A stretch of 64,000 nucleotides of DNA from Cliona cf. orientalis (GCA_963930775.1 OZ005699.1:9321501-9385500); one strand, 5' to 3'; counted from the stretch's first letter, positions 12,002-25,229 are shown. Translations and numbers: made by a program. Notes: generated by a model from the letters alone, not told the origin.

Positions 12002-15000
12002 CTATAACGAATTGCCTCTTTCGCTCTCCTTCTCAAATATATACTGTGCCAGTTCAATTCTGTCTGCCAAGTTTTCGCCCTTTGACTGAAGGCAGTGTTC
12101 ATAAGCCACAGTGTTGGTCACTGATGTCTTATCGCACATCTTTCTGTGCCAGTTATGTATCAGGCCAGGGTCTGGCGCTCGGAACACTTCGATACCTTTG
12201 TCTAAAACTCTGTTTAAAAGATCGACATCTTCCTCCCCCCACCCTTTCATCTCCAGGTCAAATCCACCCGATTTCCGATAATCTCCGGCGTAGATGCACA
12301 CCATTCCATATGAGTAGTGTGCCCAGTGACCTCTGTGTCGAGATATCAGCATAGAGCTGTTGCCACGGTGATACTTGTTGACGAAATCTTGGTTGTAGAG
12401 TTTGAAAAAGACGGGAAAGTATACCTGCTTCGAGCGGATAGCATTAAGTCGGCACCGCTGGAGAAAATCGGTAGAAATATCCAAATCAACATCGACAAAG
12501 AACAAAAGTTGGTCGTCTTCGAAATGCTCTACCCCCCTGTGAAGCCCGACCCCCCGAGCAAAATCCCCGGGGGTATCAATGACGTTAATTTTGGCCCCCT
12601 GATATCGAGTGATGTACTGCTGAACCAGTAGCCTCACTTTTGACGCGTCTGGAGTCTCAAATAAAACGATAGTTAGCGTAGCATCTTCGCTAAACTGGAG
12701 GACATTGCGTTCGTACTGCATCATAAAGTGCTCCAATCGATGACTAAGACCGGACAAGACCACGATGAAATTCACTGTTGGTAATCCTTCTGGCGCGTCC
12801 ACCGGTACTACCGTCTCGTGAAACGGTCGAAGAATCGAGAGACGTTTTCTAATCCTCGTGCTGCGATCGGCCTGTCGACGAAAGACGAAGTCGAGAATAA
12901 ACTCACTCCCTCTCATTGGGTCGACGCGATGGTAGCCATTTTCGAGCTTATCGAAGACGTATCGCTGACTTTGCTGGACTCCCTGATTGGCGAGGTAGAT
13001 CGCTTTCGTGAGAGCGTAGCGAGCCTCTTCGCGAATTCCTCCGATGATCCCACGGGCTGGAGACTCGTGCATGATAGACATCAACCTTGTCTGATTAAAA
13101 TACTCCCAGTAATTAATCTCAAATTTATTCTTGGGCACGTGACGAGGCCTGAGCATGACTCCGCCCCCTCCTGCCCCGCCCACTTCCTGTTTCGCAGGCG
13201 ATGGAGGGCACGATATGGGTACTGCTTGCTGTTGCGAAGATGCGGATTTATCGTTCAGTATTGGAATCTGGAATGGGGAACGTAAATGAGCCGGAATGAA
13301 CGGCCGTGCACTGTGTATCAGACCACCAGCCGCGTTGGCTATTTCCATGGAAACGTTGTACTCTAACTCTTTGAAGTAGCTGTGAAGACGGTACATGAAC
13401 TTGGGGTACTTGACAGGATGAATGATCAGGGCCTTGGCCAGGTCGCGACGAGAGAAGAGGTCGGCAGACTCTACGATCTGATTGGCTTCCGAGACAAAGA
13501 GCTGATGCGTCTGTACATGTATGTGTGCGTGTATGTAGTGAGTGTGTACAATATATGTATAATAATATGAGTACATGTAGTATCAGCCTCGTCCCCAGGC
13601 CACTCCCACATTTTCAATGTTATGGGGAGGCTGGGGACAACACTATGACATTGTAAGTATTACATGTGCGATAAACATGACTAAAATGTATAATTATGTA
13701 CATGTACATGTACATGTGGCTGCACAGTGAATGCTCTGGTAATACTGTTATTGCATTCATGAGAGGTCGTGGTTATTGTTAGAGGATACGTGTGGTATTT
13801 GGTGGAATGCAACTTAATGATATTCATTAGATGTGTTAGAGGCCAGCAGTAAACATGGGCTTCATAGCAACAATGTCCTTATCAACACAATAATTACTGA
13901 CCGCTTGTACATAGTACACACAACTATCATAAGTGGCCGATCACCAGCTGACCAATCAGTGGACAGAATCAAGAACAAAATTAATGGATCGAGACACATG
14001 CACGTTCTAGTGGTCAGTTTTGTGGGGGAGGGGGAGCTCTTTTAATTACTAGGGGCTTACCCATCAAGTGGCTGCATAAGGTTATTATATACTAACACAG
14101 ATTTTACCCTATAAGCCTAACTGTCAGTTTAGACCTCCAGCTTCACCATGACTGTTACTCCACTGAAACTCCACTGAAACCATGTACTACGGTACACAAA
14201 CAGTGGATTTCAGTTCACTTGAAACACTTAAAAAAACTCCCGATTGCTACAATACGTCTCCAGCAAGTATATATGTACATTATATTGAGGTTATTGGCTG
14301 CGTACCAGTTACAGCTCTCCCTCTCTCCCTCCCTCCTCCCCCTCGGTAAATGATGGAGTGTGTTAAATTTGATAGGAAAATGAAACAAGAAACTCCATCA
14401 AGTTAAACAAAAAACTGCAATTTGCAATCAAAACCATCACCACCCCAGCTGTTTCCTTTGGCAAATACTTATACATAACACTGTTTATCTTCGAGAGCTG
14501 TCCGTATGTGAGCCAGAGAGTGGTTTGGTTGACCCTGGGTCGTTAGTTTTTCATTAAAGACAACGGGAAAGGCAGAGGAAAGAAAACTCACCACCCCCTT
14601 GTCTTAAAACTCAACCTGGTCAAAAATACCTCCAGCTCTGTAATAATGTACTAACTAGCAATGTACAGAAGTGAACGTATGTTATATATAGGCCTGGCCT
14701 GGCATGAGCTGGTGCTGCGTGTGTCCATTGGCCACCTGTTAGCAGATGTCACTAGACGTACACATGTACATAGGCAGGCAGCCAGCTAACTACCCTTTCT
14801 CTCTCCCTCCCCCCCCCTCTCTCTCTCTCTCTCAGTGCACTCAAAGATAATATGATTACATGTATATGTGACCAACTGTGAGAAAAGGGACCATTTGGGA
14901 TTTCATGTTTGTCGTATGTAGCTTGTACTAGTATGCATAGAGTATAATGTATATTCTGTAGGTGTATCCACTGTATGTTGGAGTCAATACGCTGATACAA

Positions 15001-16740
15001 GTATACTCACTAGTACATTTGTAGAAAGCATGATCTTGTTTCATACTAGCGTGAATGGTCCCTTTTGTCAAAGCAGGTCACATATTATTAGAGGCCTATG
15101 GCTAGTGCTAGCTACGGGTTACGATATTATGTTTATCGCTGCATAATAAAAACAGCTTTTACTTTTCCTAGCAAACAATAAATAACCCAACTTCAATTTG
15201 CATATCTCACTTAACCTTGGAATCACTCTTCCTTTAATAATATTATCATTAGTGACCATCAGTCAGTATACTTTACAGTCCATGGACACAAACACAGAGT
15301 GGGTTACACTACAGTACTAGCACTAGCAGTGCATGTACATCACTGATCCACTGATACACACAACAGTAAGCTACACACTGTACATACGACACTACAAACA
15401 ATTAATAATCTAAGCTGAACTATCATTTATCATAAAATTCCCAGAAGTAATGGTCCGGGCCATTTTCTCATCCTAGCAGCCAGTCACAAAAACACTCACT
15501 GTACATACGAATACACATGCTGGTGACTGCTCAGAGGTCCATATAACATTAATATCATTATTAATATTATTATTAACTTTATACAATAAGCTTTGTACTA
15601 CATGTATGTCATGATGGAAGACTACATGTACAGTACATAGGCATCTGATGTAAAAATCTAGCAGCCATATTGCATTATAGGAATCCAGTCAAACGACCAG
15701 TTACATGTACAGATGTATATAGCAGCCATGGAAGAAGGGAAGATGAAATGAAACAAAATGGAGTAAAGTATTTCGCTACTCTCATGAATGTAAACAGAAG
15801 TGGTTCCACAGGAAGCTTGTCAGACTACAACCGGCGGCCGGCTAGCCAGCCAGCTAGCTATACATGTCCATGCAGGCTGACCCTATACTAGCTGTAAGTC
15901 CTCTAGCTGGTAAAATTCGAATAAATGTGATAGCCTCCACCCAGCCACCCATACTAGGCTAACCTGAACTATCATGTATCATAATATTATGTGTCCCTGA
16001 TGCACAGAAATACCCACAGATTGGAACTGAGAACGATGTCACTTAATACCCACAATATGGTCCACTACGCTGCCACTATTCTACGCTAGCTTCCCTCACT
16101 CACTCCCAGGGAAAGCCCACTGTCCTCACTCCCAGGGAAGGCCCACGGTCCTCCTACGTGAGCATTGAAATGGGGACAGAAGACCCGATACTTAAATTCA
16201 GTTACACCGGTTGTTTTTTATTCCCTGAAATATAAAATTGAAAGTTCCTACTTCTTTGTAGCTAGATACACAGGTAGCTATAGTCAGTCCCCCTCCCTAA
16301 CACACACACACACACGCACACACACACACACACCTGCACCTGCAGCTGCAAAGCGGCAGATCAGACCAAGGGCTAGGGGGGGCTAGGGGAGGGCTTCATG
16401 GAATGTTAGTATTGTAACTGGCCGATTTTCAGTTTTCACAAGTAAGAAAGACAACGATAAGTTGTGGTCCTTCCAGAGAACCTCCAGTGCAGCTGTAAGT
16501 ACTTCTACACTGTATACACTTCGACAAAAAAAACAAATAATAATAATTATTATTATCACAATATCTGTGACCTATTGCCCTTTCCCCCTTGTTGCCTGGT
16601 AACAATTATGGCTATGTGTTGGAGAAACATCCTCTAGAGGTTGATTGACACTTGAGGAAGGTCTCATCACCCGGCATAGTGCTAACTAGCGACAGTCCAT
16701 GTGACAGTCAATGTGAAGACAGCTTCATACAAAATCATGC

Positions 16741-16772
<32 letters not shown>

Positions 16773-16968
16773 AGAGAGAGAAAAAGAGAGAAAGAAAGAG
16801 AAAAAGAGAGTGTGTGAGAAAGTGGTGGAGCACACAGCAGATGGGTCTCAGTGTTTGCAAATAGGTGGCCTGTATTGCCAGACCTTCATTGGATGATCTG
16901 AAGGCTAGACAAAACATGGATACAGCTGTTACAGTACATCTATAGAAACCTAAGGTCTCTCCACCCTC

Positions 16969-17033
<65 letters not shown>

Positions 17034-19703
17034 CCCCTCCCTCTCTAATTATACTCACAAAACTAGCTATCATGAGCTATTTGAAGAGAAGTTGATCTAG
17101 TGAAGGTGATTTGCTCAATCATCTGCATGTCAGAGAGAGGGGGAGGAGGGTTAGCTGTGTCAATAGCATCCCCCTCCCCAGTGTAAGCAGCTGCCGGCTA
17201 CTGCCCGTGTATACACAGCTAGTCAGTATAATACCTTCTCAGAACGAACAAACAAACGGGCATGGGAATCGTACAGTGTAGCACACAGTGTACATAATCA
17301 CTACTAAATATTTATTTATTTTTCTGTGGTTGTGTAAATACAATAGATAGGAGATGTACTTTAACAATCGAACTATTAATTTGCTTATAATTAAAAGGTA
17401 CACCTGGCAGCAGCTGTCTTTTCTAAAGGAAATACCATGTAGCCATTTTGGTATAATTCTTGCTTGTGGTACATGTAGTTAATCCACAGTACCATCACAG
17501 GACATGCCCACAGTACAGGGTCATGGTGGAGTGATATCAGGGGCTGTTCATGATCGAGTTACGCCCCTCCCACAAGGCCGGGGTAAGCCCCCGTCATTAG
17601 CTAGCAAGACGTCAGAACACAATAGGAATATATAGGATATTGGTTTCATGAGAACAGAGGTTGACTGTGGCAAATAGTACACTCGTCATAATTAAGTGAA
17701 ATCGATAGTGCTGATCAGTTGTCCCACAAGTAGAAATTCAAGTGAGCATCAATCATATCAGTTGGTGTCTAATTGGTAACATGAATTGATCAGCTAGTGG
17801 TCTAACTAGTAAACAAAGGAGAGTCAGAAATAGTTAATATTAATCAGCGGGTAATTATCTCAATTAACACTACAGCTGATAGGGGTTCACCCACATGGTT
17901 TCCATAGTGAAAAAATCGGAGACAAATTGAACAGGGTCTGTCTCTTACAAGAGTAGATAAGGGTCCCCCCTTAGTGAATGACTTATGGTAGTGTAATATA
18001 ATCTTGAAAGGAGGGGGAAGCAATGAACCAAAAAGTTCCAACATTCAGCTTTTACAACACCATGATATAACTGCTGGAAAAATACCTCTATATAGATAGA
18101 TAGAGAATACCTCCACTTGTTATAATACATGTAGATGTCCTTATGACAACATATTATAACAAGTCAGTTATATCATCCATGGTTCATGCATGGCTGCAGC
18201 AATACTGCTGAGATACGTAAACAAAATACCCCAGAAATGATGATACGTCTTTTAATCAGGACACCTGACGATTCACCCGATCTCAAGCTAGGATATGATG
18301 GCTACATGCAATCGAGTCTGAGAGAGAGTGGAGTACATTGTTACAGTGATGGTGTGACAATGGCCACTTTGGGTCAAGCATTCAAACACTGCTTTGTCAC
18401 TTCCTTTGGCTGGCTTTGTTGCCAAAATACAGTGTTAAGTGCTCAAGAACAGACAAAATGTAGCTGAGCTTGTGTCGAAACAAGCCAGCACTGTCTGTCT
18501 CTCTCTTCCCCTCTCCCTCTCAATCTTTCTCTCTCTCCCTCTCCTCTCTCTCACCTCTGAAGCCTTTGAACACTTGACCTCCATGGCACCGATACAATCC
18601 CTGATGGAATCTCCTTCTCCCTGTTCTGGCGAACACATCGGCAGATATCTCTTCAACTTCTCCAACAATCCACGACTGTAGACAATCCCCGGATTCTGGA
18701 CACACCCCAAACCACGCCCACCAGCCAGCGTCTCTCCGGCCAGGCCCAGATAAGCGGACATTGACGCATCAAGATGGTTGAGCTGAGTTTCCAAGTGATT
18801 TGGCACGACGTAGGCCTCGTCCCCAACCACCAAAAACCAGTCGACGTGATCAAGGTAGTGCTCGATCAGGTACTGCATCACCTTGAACTCTTTGACCTCC
18901 CATCCGGCCTGTTTGTCGTCGATCCCCTCCAGCTGTATCACGTGCATCCCGTGAGGGAGGTGTGGCATCGTCTGGACCTCGCCAACGAAGAATATCACTT
19001 GAGAGGCTTCCGGGGCCCACGTTCCCTGAATGGCTAGCGTCTGCGACATGAGTTGGGTCACGGAGGTGATGACTGACGTTAGCACGGTCTGTCGTGTGGG
19101 GAGCTCGTCTGTGAGCTTGTTAGGGGGGGAACCCCGCTCGTTAGTCTCTCGGACGTTTCTCCCGTGCCAGCTCTCGCTGCGGTACTGTCTCTGTTTCAGT
19201 CTGGACTCGTTTTCTTGTAATTGTATGGAGTTACCGTCTCTCTGGATTTGGCCGGCCGGACCATCAAACATGGCTGCTTTTTGGTCTTCTCGCTTGTTGT
19301 CAGCAGCGGGCGGCGCTGCGTCTTGTGCGGCTCTATCTTGGTCCATTCTGTCGTATTCGTACTCGCCTAGTTCGATAGCTTGGTCGTATTGACCCTCCAA
19401 GTTCGAAAATTCGACTCTTTTCGAGTTGTCCAGTGCTCGGTAGTCGACCACCTGTTGAAGTTTGAGCGCTCGCGAGGATCGTGTTCGCTGTAGCGTGAGT
19501 GTCTGTAACATCGTGGAGAGCGCGAAGCCGACAATCACGCCGAGAAACAGCACCGAGTAGACGCGGAACCCGCGACCGATGAAACACTTACTCACACAAC
19601 GCATCGACATCTCCAGAAGTTCGTTTTCTAGATTCTCGCCGATGCATGCCCTTTTTGTGGGCGTGACGAGAAAAATTAACAGCTTAACGAGCCACGCCCA
19701 CAT
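12002..19703 (-). CDS. Chondroitin synthase-like protein A (beta-3 domain degraded, beta-4 intact)
   Basis: Two exons, 19703-18555 and 13501-12002, join in phase 0 (SKASE|LFVSEAN), about 882 residues, matching the CHSY/CHPF length class. A type II membrane anchor (VYSVLFLGVIVGFALST) follows a basic cytosolic tail. After a disordered stem comes a beta-3-glycosyltransferase-like domain in which the usual ADDDxY reads VGDEAY, YPP reads AGW, MGGPG reads VQNPG and DVELGRC is lost. The C-terminal beta-4 GalNAc-transferase domain is intact: FFVDVDLD, a GHW segment, GGFD, GWGEEDVD and the HNWH motif. These Golgi enzymes alternately add GlcA and GalNAc to build chondroitin. The inference is that A can add GalNAc but not GlcA. 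Its start is only 82 bp from divergent kelch-ZU5-Death copy 1. A later ATG (MSMRCV) is an alternative start. Confidence 0.85.
13502..18554 (-). other. 5 kb intron of chondroitin synthase-like gene A
   Basis: A donor CAGAG|GTGAG at 18554 and an acceptor ATCAG at 13502 bound this intron, which is far longer than most in the window. It contains CT/GA microsatellites (14797-14834, 16741-16812, 16972-17044), a CA repeat (16301-16333) and a diverged hairpin near 13585-13645 carrying the CCTCGTCCCCAGGCC motif. No open frame with family features was seen. Confidence 0.6.
16741..17044. repeat. Paired GA and CT microsatellites
   Basis: GA-rich sequence at 16741-16812 is followed 160 bp later by a CT tract at 16972-17044, forming a loose inverted pair inside the long intron of gene A. 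Confidence 0.8.
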
Positions 19704-19784
19704 TTCTTTGCCTCCTACGCGTGTACACGATCGCGCGAAGGTGTGGCCAGAAGAAGGAAGCGAAAGGAACTGGGAGGCAGCATC
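19704..19784. promoter_or_regulatory. 81-bp bidirectional promoter
   Basis: Only 81 bp separate the divergent start codons of chondroitin synthase-like gene A and kelch-ZU5-Death copy 1. GAAGGTGTGGCCAG here also occurs upstream of copy 3 (39153-39167), where no divergent gene is present, so the block belongs to the kelch family promoter. Confidence 0.55.
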
Positions 19785-22700
19785 ATGAGCATGGATAGAG
19801 CTGTAGGTTTTGTCGTGTAATTTTTATTATATTATAATGAGATGGTATTTATCTTTTCCAGGTTGATATTCTCGACCCTTTAACTTCACTGGAGTGGAAG
19901 GAGTGTAGGGGACCACCTGGGAATGTTACTGGTGCCCGTGCAGTGTGGCTGAAGGACAAGGTCTATATTGGGGGAGGAGTGATATTAGGAAATAGAAGAT
20001 CTGAAGCCAGGCTCTATATCTACACCCCAGCTACTGATGAATGGACTACACTGGATACTCCGGTCTATTTCTTTGGCCTCACCACCTACCACTCCCAGCT
20101 GGTACTAGTCGGAGGGTGGGAGTATGTTGATGAGAATATTGTGGGGGAACCTACTAATAAACTGTGGACATTGAGTGAAGATGGTCAGTGGCAGGAAACT
20201 CTTCCTCCTATGCCAAAACCATGCTCTCGTGCATCTGCTATGAGTCATGGAGACCATCTCCTGGTGATTAGTGATGATCCTAACAATGTTTATGTGTACA
20301 ATGGTCATCACTGGGCAAGTGCACAACATCCACCTCAGCAGCTGAACCCCATAGAGTCCACTAGTATCTTCAATGGCCATTGGTATGTGATGGGAAGAGG
20401 AGGGATTGTTTATTCTGCCTCCCTGGACTCGCTCCTAGCCATCTGTCAACCCAGTGAGACCTCACAGCCATCATCTCTATGGAAGAGATTGACCGATGCT
20501 CCTAGTCAATGGTGCTGTCCTGCTGTGTTTGGAAACAGGCTGGTTGCAGTAGGAAAAAGATCAACTGATACCACCACATCTCTCTTTGCCTACTCTTTCC
20601 TCACCCAGTCCTGGGTACATATGGGAGATACTCCTATCTCATCGACATCAATTCCCTGTGCTGTGCCTCTCCCCTCCAATGAGTTGATGATTGTGAGTGA
20701 ACGTACAGCATTCAGAGTTAGACTCACATGTAAGTTTATATTACGGTATCTGATAATAATAGAACTGCATACAATACTCTGTTATGTAGCTCCATAATCA
20801 ATGTCCTAACCGTTTATACATGCTCGTGTGTTATATACACAAAAAAGATTTTTTAGACGGACATGTTTCTTATATAGTCCATGTCCTAACCTGGAGGGCA
20901 TAAAAGATGCACTCTCCTACAAGTTTAAAAGGCTCACGATCAGTCAGAATTGTTGTGCCGTGTGCACAAACGAGGGTGTCGTGGCCTAGGAGCCATAGAG
21001 ATGCATTCTTGAGCGAACAGTGCAAAGCACAGTGTGTTTTGAGAGACATGCTCAGCAGGCCACCGAGCCTCGAGCGAAGCGAGAGGCGATGTCTGTTCTT
21101 TGTCGTAGTCTGGTGGTAGATTCGATGAGAGATAATATCGCCATTACAGTGCAACCTCGCTTATCCGGACCTCGTTTATCCGGAACCTCGATTTTCCGGA
21201 CTAGCCAGAGACCTAAAAATTCATTACCACGCATGCGCAGAAGGCGTGACCGATGATCTTTTGTGGGTGTGGTTATAGATTGAGCGATGAGGCTATGGAC
21301 TCTACAGGCTGCCTTTAGTCTCGTGCCCAGCCTGCGGAAAAGAGGCTGGGCACGAGACTAGCTTGCCTTGGCCAAAATCAACTGACCAAAGTACTTTTCT
21401 GAACACTGCTGGCCTGATCATACTGTATAGGTATCGTTTATAAGGTATCATAAACCAGGCGAGGAATGTAGGCATTTCAGTTATCCGGACATTTCACTTA
21501 TCCGGTATGGCAGCAATCGGCTGGTGGACAAAGGGGTCCGGATAATCGAGGTTGCACTGTACATGGTGAAATCGAGCAGCTGCAGTGAGGGATGTGGTCT
21601 ATGCCATAATAGCATAGGTTCAAAGTTTGGTGCTGCTTTCATCTGCACATGTGCACTGTACTAGCTGGCAATTGAATACTGAGCATGCTGTTTATAGTAG
21701 CTCATGTATGCATATTAGCCACATTATCCCATGATTGTGACATCGAACGTACTTGTAATAATTATAATAAATGTGTGGTTAACTCATTCACACTGCAGTG
21801 ACACCTTTTCATCCAGAAAGTTCATTTACCCTGAGAGCTGTGTCCTTACTGGAATCAGCTGCTGGTATCCCAGTAAGGACAACACTGAGTGACTACACTC
21901 GACTCATTCAGAATATCCTTGGTCTATCAATGGCCATTAGCCTTGATCTGAATGGAGTGCTAAGCTATTGGAAAAGCAACACAAAGTGGTTACGTCCATC
22001 GTGGCGAAATCTTCTCCTGATCATTTGTCTCCTTGACCAGGATGAGCTAGCTCAGAGGATGGAGACTTACCTCAGTGCTGGAGCAACAGAGGAGCTCTCC
22101 CCTACTAGAGGAAAACAAGGTGAGCTGGGGGGATAGTGTCAGCTGTAGCTACTCTCATTGCATGTGCGTGTGTGCTGTGTTCTAGGAGATGAAGAAGTGG
22201 ATGAGCAGATACGGTTGAGAGATGGCGTGATTTATCAATTGAAGCAGCAAATGGCTGCACAACAGCAGAGGATTGCTGATCTTGAGCATACAGTTAACGA
22301 ACTATCACAAATACCGATCAAGAAGGAAGGTATGTCCATTGCACCAACAATAGCCTCTGCTTGCTTGTTCAGTGTGTATATTTGTAGAAGATGATCAGAG
22401 AGACACTAAACCGTTGGTACATGAAGAGAAGCCAGTTGCTCTCCTTCCTGGCATGAAGACAGAGCCCAAAGAGGAACCACTTACTTTTGAAAGAGAGCCA
22501 CATGCTCTCCTTTCAGTGAAGAGGGAGATCAAGGAAGAAGCTATCCCAGTGACCAAAGCTGAGACAATGTCTGTTCAACCCACTACTGGTATGTTATCTC
22601 ATTCTATCACTGCAATAGTTTGTGGAGCTAGCTACATGTCCACAGCCACCTGGAACTTGCGTGGTGTAGAATTGTGTGGAGAAGTGACTGTGGTAGTCCA

Positions 22701-24288
22701 TTCTTCTCATGGTCAGCAAATCCCATGGCCTGGCTATGGCCTGAGGCTCAACATTCCTAAGGGCTGTCTGCCAGCAGGCATGGAGCAGTGCACCATCAAC
22801 ATCAAGGCCTCTCTAGCTGGCCAGTATGAGTTCCCTGAGAACTCCCATCTGGTCAGTACCATCTTCTGGCTGCGTTGTGAGGATGTGTACAAGTTCACTA
22901 AACCAATCACAGTGGAAATCCAGCACTGCGCTAAGTCAGAGAATGTTACTAATCTAAGCTTTGTTCGAGCTGTTTGCAGTCAGAAACAGCTCCCCTACAC
23001 CTTCAAACAGCTGCCGGGGGGTAACTTCACCAGCCACAGCTCCTATGGAGTCATTGAACTGAACAGCTTCTCTGGAGTGGGAGTAACACAAGAGGGGTCA
23101 GAGGACAGGGAATACTGTTCGCAACTCTTCTATATTGGACACCCAAATCCGTGCAATATTCATTTTGTAGTGTCATGGAATGTTGAAGCACATCTCACCG
23201 TGAGTTAGTTATCAAAATGCAACACAACTGCAGTTAGCCACTGTTTTGTTCCCTATAGGAGGTAACAAAGAAGTACGAAAAAGAAGGCGCTATACTTGGT
23301 GTACACCAACTTATAGAATTTGAGGCAGATGCCATCTCCCTGGACATTCCCATGGAGGGCCTCTCTATCAATGGCTGGAAGATCACACCACTGATGCGCC
23401 CTGTGGTGAGTTCTTGTGTACACCATATCCAGCCAACATAGCAACCGACTTCCCTCACTGGCTACAATCTCAGGTTACCAAGAAGCAGGTGGACAACTTT
23501 AGAGAGGGCAAGTTGACTCCATGCTGCCAGCTGAAGGCCGAGGTTTCTGGAAGGAGAAACAAGATTCCACGGTTAAGTCATCAAGTCAAGTTAGAAGGAG
23601 CCAAATATCCATACAATGTGTTTACCATTGACCTTCCTGCTGAAGGTATATGACATTGTACCAAAGCTCTATACATGTATACCCCAACCATGACTTTGTA
23701 GTAGCCTCGTGCATACTTTATTCCCATAATTCTCAACCTGCAGAGACATTTGGAGACTTGGCTGCAGCAGGTATACCTGACAAATTAAATTTTATCTACT
23801 GATAATAATATATATGATATTTATACAGCTCGTCCAGGTCCCCCTCCCAGTAAGAGAAGTAGACTGGATGCATCTGAACCATCTGCTTCTGGTGCATCCA
23901 CAGCTGGTCCATCCAATTCAGCCAGTGGCCTGGATACAAAACTCAGTGAGTGGAAATAAAATATTGTACGTGGTTAAGTTGGTGACATCAAGCTCTTGTT
24001 ATTTCAGACCTCAATTCAGAACATTTCAAAGTCTCCCAGTACCTGCAAAATCTCGATGAGGATCACATTCGTACAGTGGGAGGAGCTCTGGGACTGTCTT
24101 ACAACACACTGCATAAAATGACCAAGTACCCTGACGATATGGTGGCTGCCTGGCTGAGGAGGGAGGACTTTGTCATGAGTATGAGTGGAGAGCCAACATG
24201 GAGGACTCTGGTGGAGGCACTCAGGAAAGTAGGACAAGAAGGAACTGCTAGAGATATTGAGGAGAAAGAAAGTCAAAGCAATAGTTAG
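19785..24288 (+). CDS. Kelch-ZU5-Death protein, copy 1
   Basis: Ten exons, all in phase: 19785-19802, 19862-20729, 21799-22119, 22186-22329, 22388-23199, 23259-23405, 23474-23645, 23744-23770, 23829-23945 and 24008-24288; about 968 residues. Residues 7-295 are kelch-type repeats (WLKDKVYIGGG, HSQLVLVGG, SHGDHLLVISD). Residues 296-402 are helical, ending SWRNLLLII...LAQRMETYL, and look like a death-fold module. Residues 403-450 form a coiled coil. An acidic linker with several psi-K-x-E motifs follows. The ZU5 domain (LNIPKGCLPAG) begins near 560 and continues into a UPA-like region to about 827. A Pro/Ser linker (PPPSKRSRLD, a possible nuclear signal) leads to a C-terminal Death domain (AAWLRRED, GEPTWRTLVEAL). 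ZU5-UPA-Death is the arrangement of PIDD and UNC5, pointing to innate immune or death signalling. A 57-bp in-frame segment (22590-22646) could be a retained intron. Confidence 0.85.
21147..21559. repeat. Pogo/Tigger-like MITE, copy 1
   Basis: 413 bp flanked by TA. The ends are CAGTGCAACCTCG and CGAGGTTGCACTG, with repeated TTATCCGGA motifs inside. It sits in an intron of kelch-ZU5-Death copy 1. The same intron of copy 3 (near 40572) is empty at this point, reading GCCATACACGGTGA, so the insertion came after duplication. A 45-bp hairpin element is nested at 21316-21360. Non-coding, so it is non-autonomous. Confidence 0.9.
21316..21360. mobile_element. Tiny hairpin element with TAGTCTCG ends
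   Basis: 18-bp perfect arms (TAGTCTCGTGCCCAGCCT and complement) around a 9-nt loop. Flanks GGCTGCCTT and GCTTGCCTT match at 7 of 9 positions, consistent with a decayed 9-bp target duplication as in the related elements at 35735 and 37418. Confidence 0.65.
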
Positions 24289-24401
24289 ATTGTCAACGAT
24301 CCATTTTTAATGCAGTTAATCATAGATCTAGAATAATCTATAATACATAATATGAACCCTTGACCACATCCCCAGTGGCTGCATAGTTCTAATGGTGCAT
24401 G

Positions 24402-24415
24402 TGGTAAAGGTCGTC
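24402..24415 (+). promoter_or_regulatory. TGGTAAAGGTCGTC motif and downstream TATA box
   Basis: The 14-mer recurs exactly upstream of copy 3 (39074-39087) and, in reverse and one base shorter, just before the DDX42 start (43398-43411). Here a clean TATAAATA follows at 24578-24585. This suggests a promoter for the broken copy 2, but no in-phase start exon was found. Confidence 0.4.
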
Positions 24416-25098
24416 AATACACACATCGATGCCGGGGCCTCAATCGCAGAGCTAGAGATGGAGTCTAAGATCAACTTTCGACTTCGAGTTTCGATGCTTC
24501 AATCAAAGGAGATGAACTCGACAGCACATGTACAGTACAGCTTCCGAACTTCAGATCGGTCGTGGCATGACGCGTGCTATAAATAGCCAGGCCATGGGAT
24601 TTGCTGACCATGAGAAGAATGGACCATTTCTCCGATCGAGGAGGAAGGTACCAACAATAGCCTCTGCTTGCTCATTCTGTGTATGATATTATTACATGTA
24701 TGTGTGTGTGCTTGTAGATGATCAGAGAGATACTAAACCATTCGTACATGAAGAGAAGCCAGTTACTCTCCCTCCTGATGTGAAGACAAAGCTCAAAGAG
24801 GAACCACTTACTCTTGAAGGAGAGCCACATGCTCTCCTTTCAGTGAAGAGGGAGATCAAGGAAGAAGCTGTCCCAATGACCAAAGCCGAGACAACGTCTG
24901 CTCAACCCACTACTGGTATGTCATCTCATTCTATCACTGCAATAGTTTGTGGAGCTAGCTACATGTCCACAGCCACCTGGAACTTGCGTGGTGTAGAAGT
25001 GTGTGAAGAAATGACTGTGGTGGTCCACTCTTTTTATGGTCAGCAAATCTCATGGCCTGGCTATGGCCTGAGGCTCAACATCCCTAAGGGCTGTCTGC

Positions 25099-25107
25099 CA
25101 GCAGGCA
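25099..25107. repeat. Left 9-bp target duplication of the foldback element
   Basis: CAGCAGGCA is present once in the ZU5 exon of copies 1 and 3, but twice in copy 2, here and at 33737-33745. Confidence 0.92.
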
Positions 25108-25229
25108 AGTAGCCATTAAAGACAGAACAGTTACCATTTATTAATTCAAGTTAAATCACGTGTACAGACACATATTATTATACATGTACTATACGTGTAT
25201 GCGCTATGTATCAATGCTACAATGTCACG

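Noticed and set aside
12317-13285. Plus-strand frames within chondroitin synthase-like exon 2
   Set aside because: Antisense shadows of a well-supported minus-strand exon.
24392-24586. Alternative first exon for kelch-ZU5-Death copy 2
   Set aside because: The frame stops before any donor, and the ATG frames near 24594-24609 end in the wrong phase for the exon at 24718.
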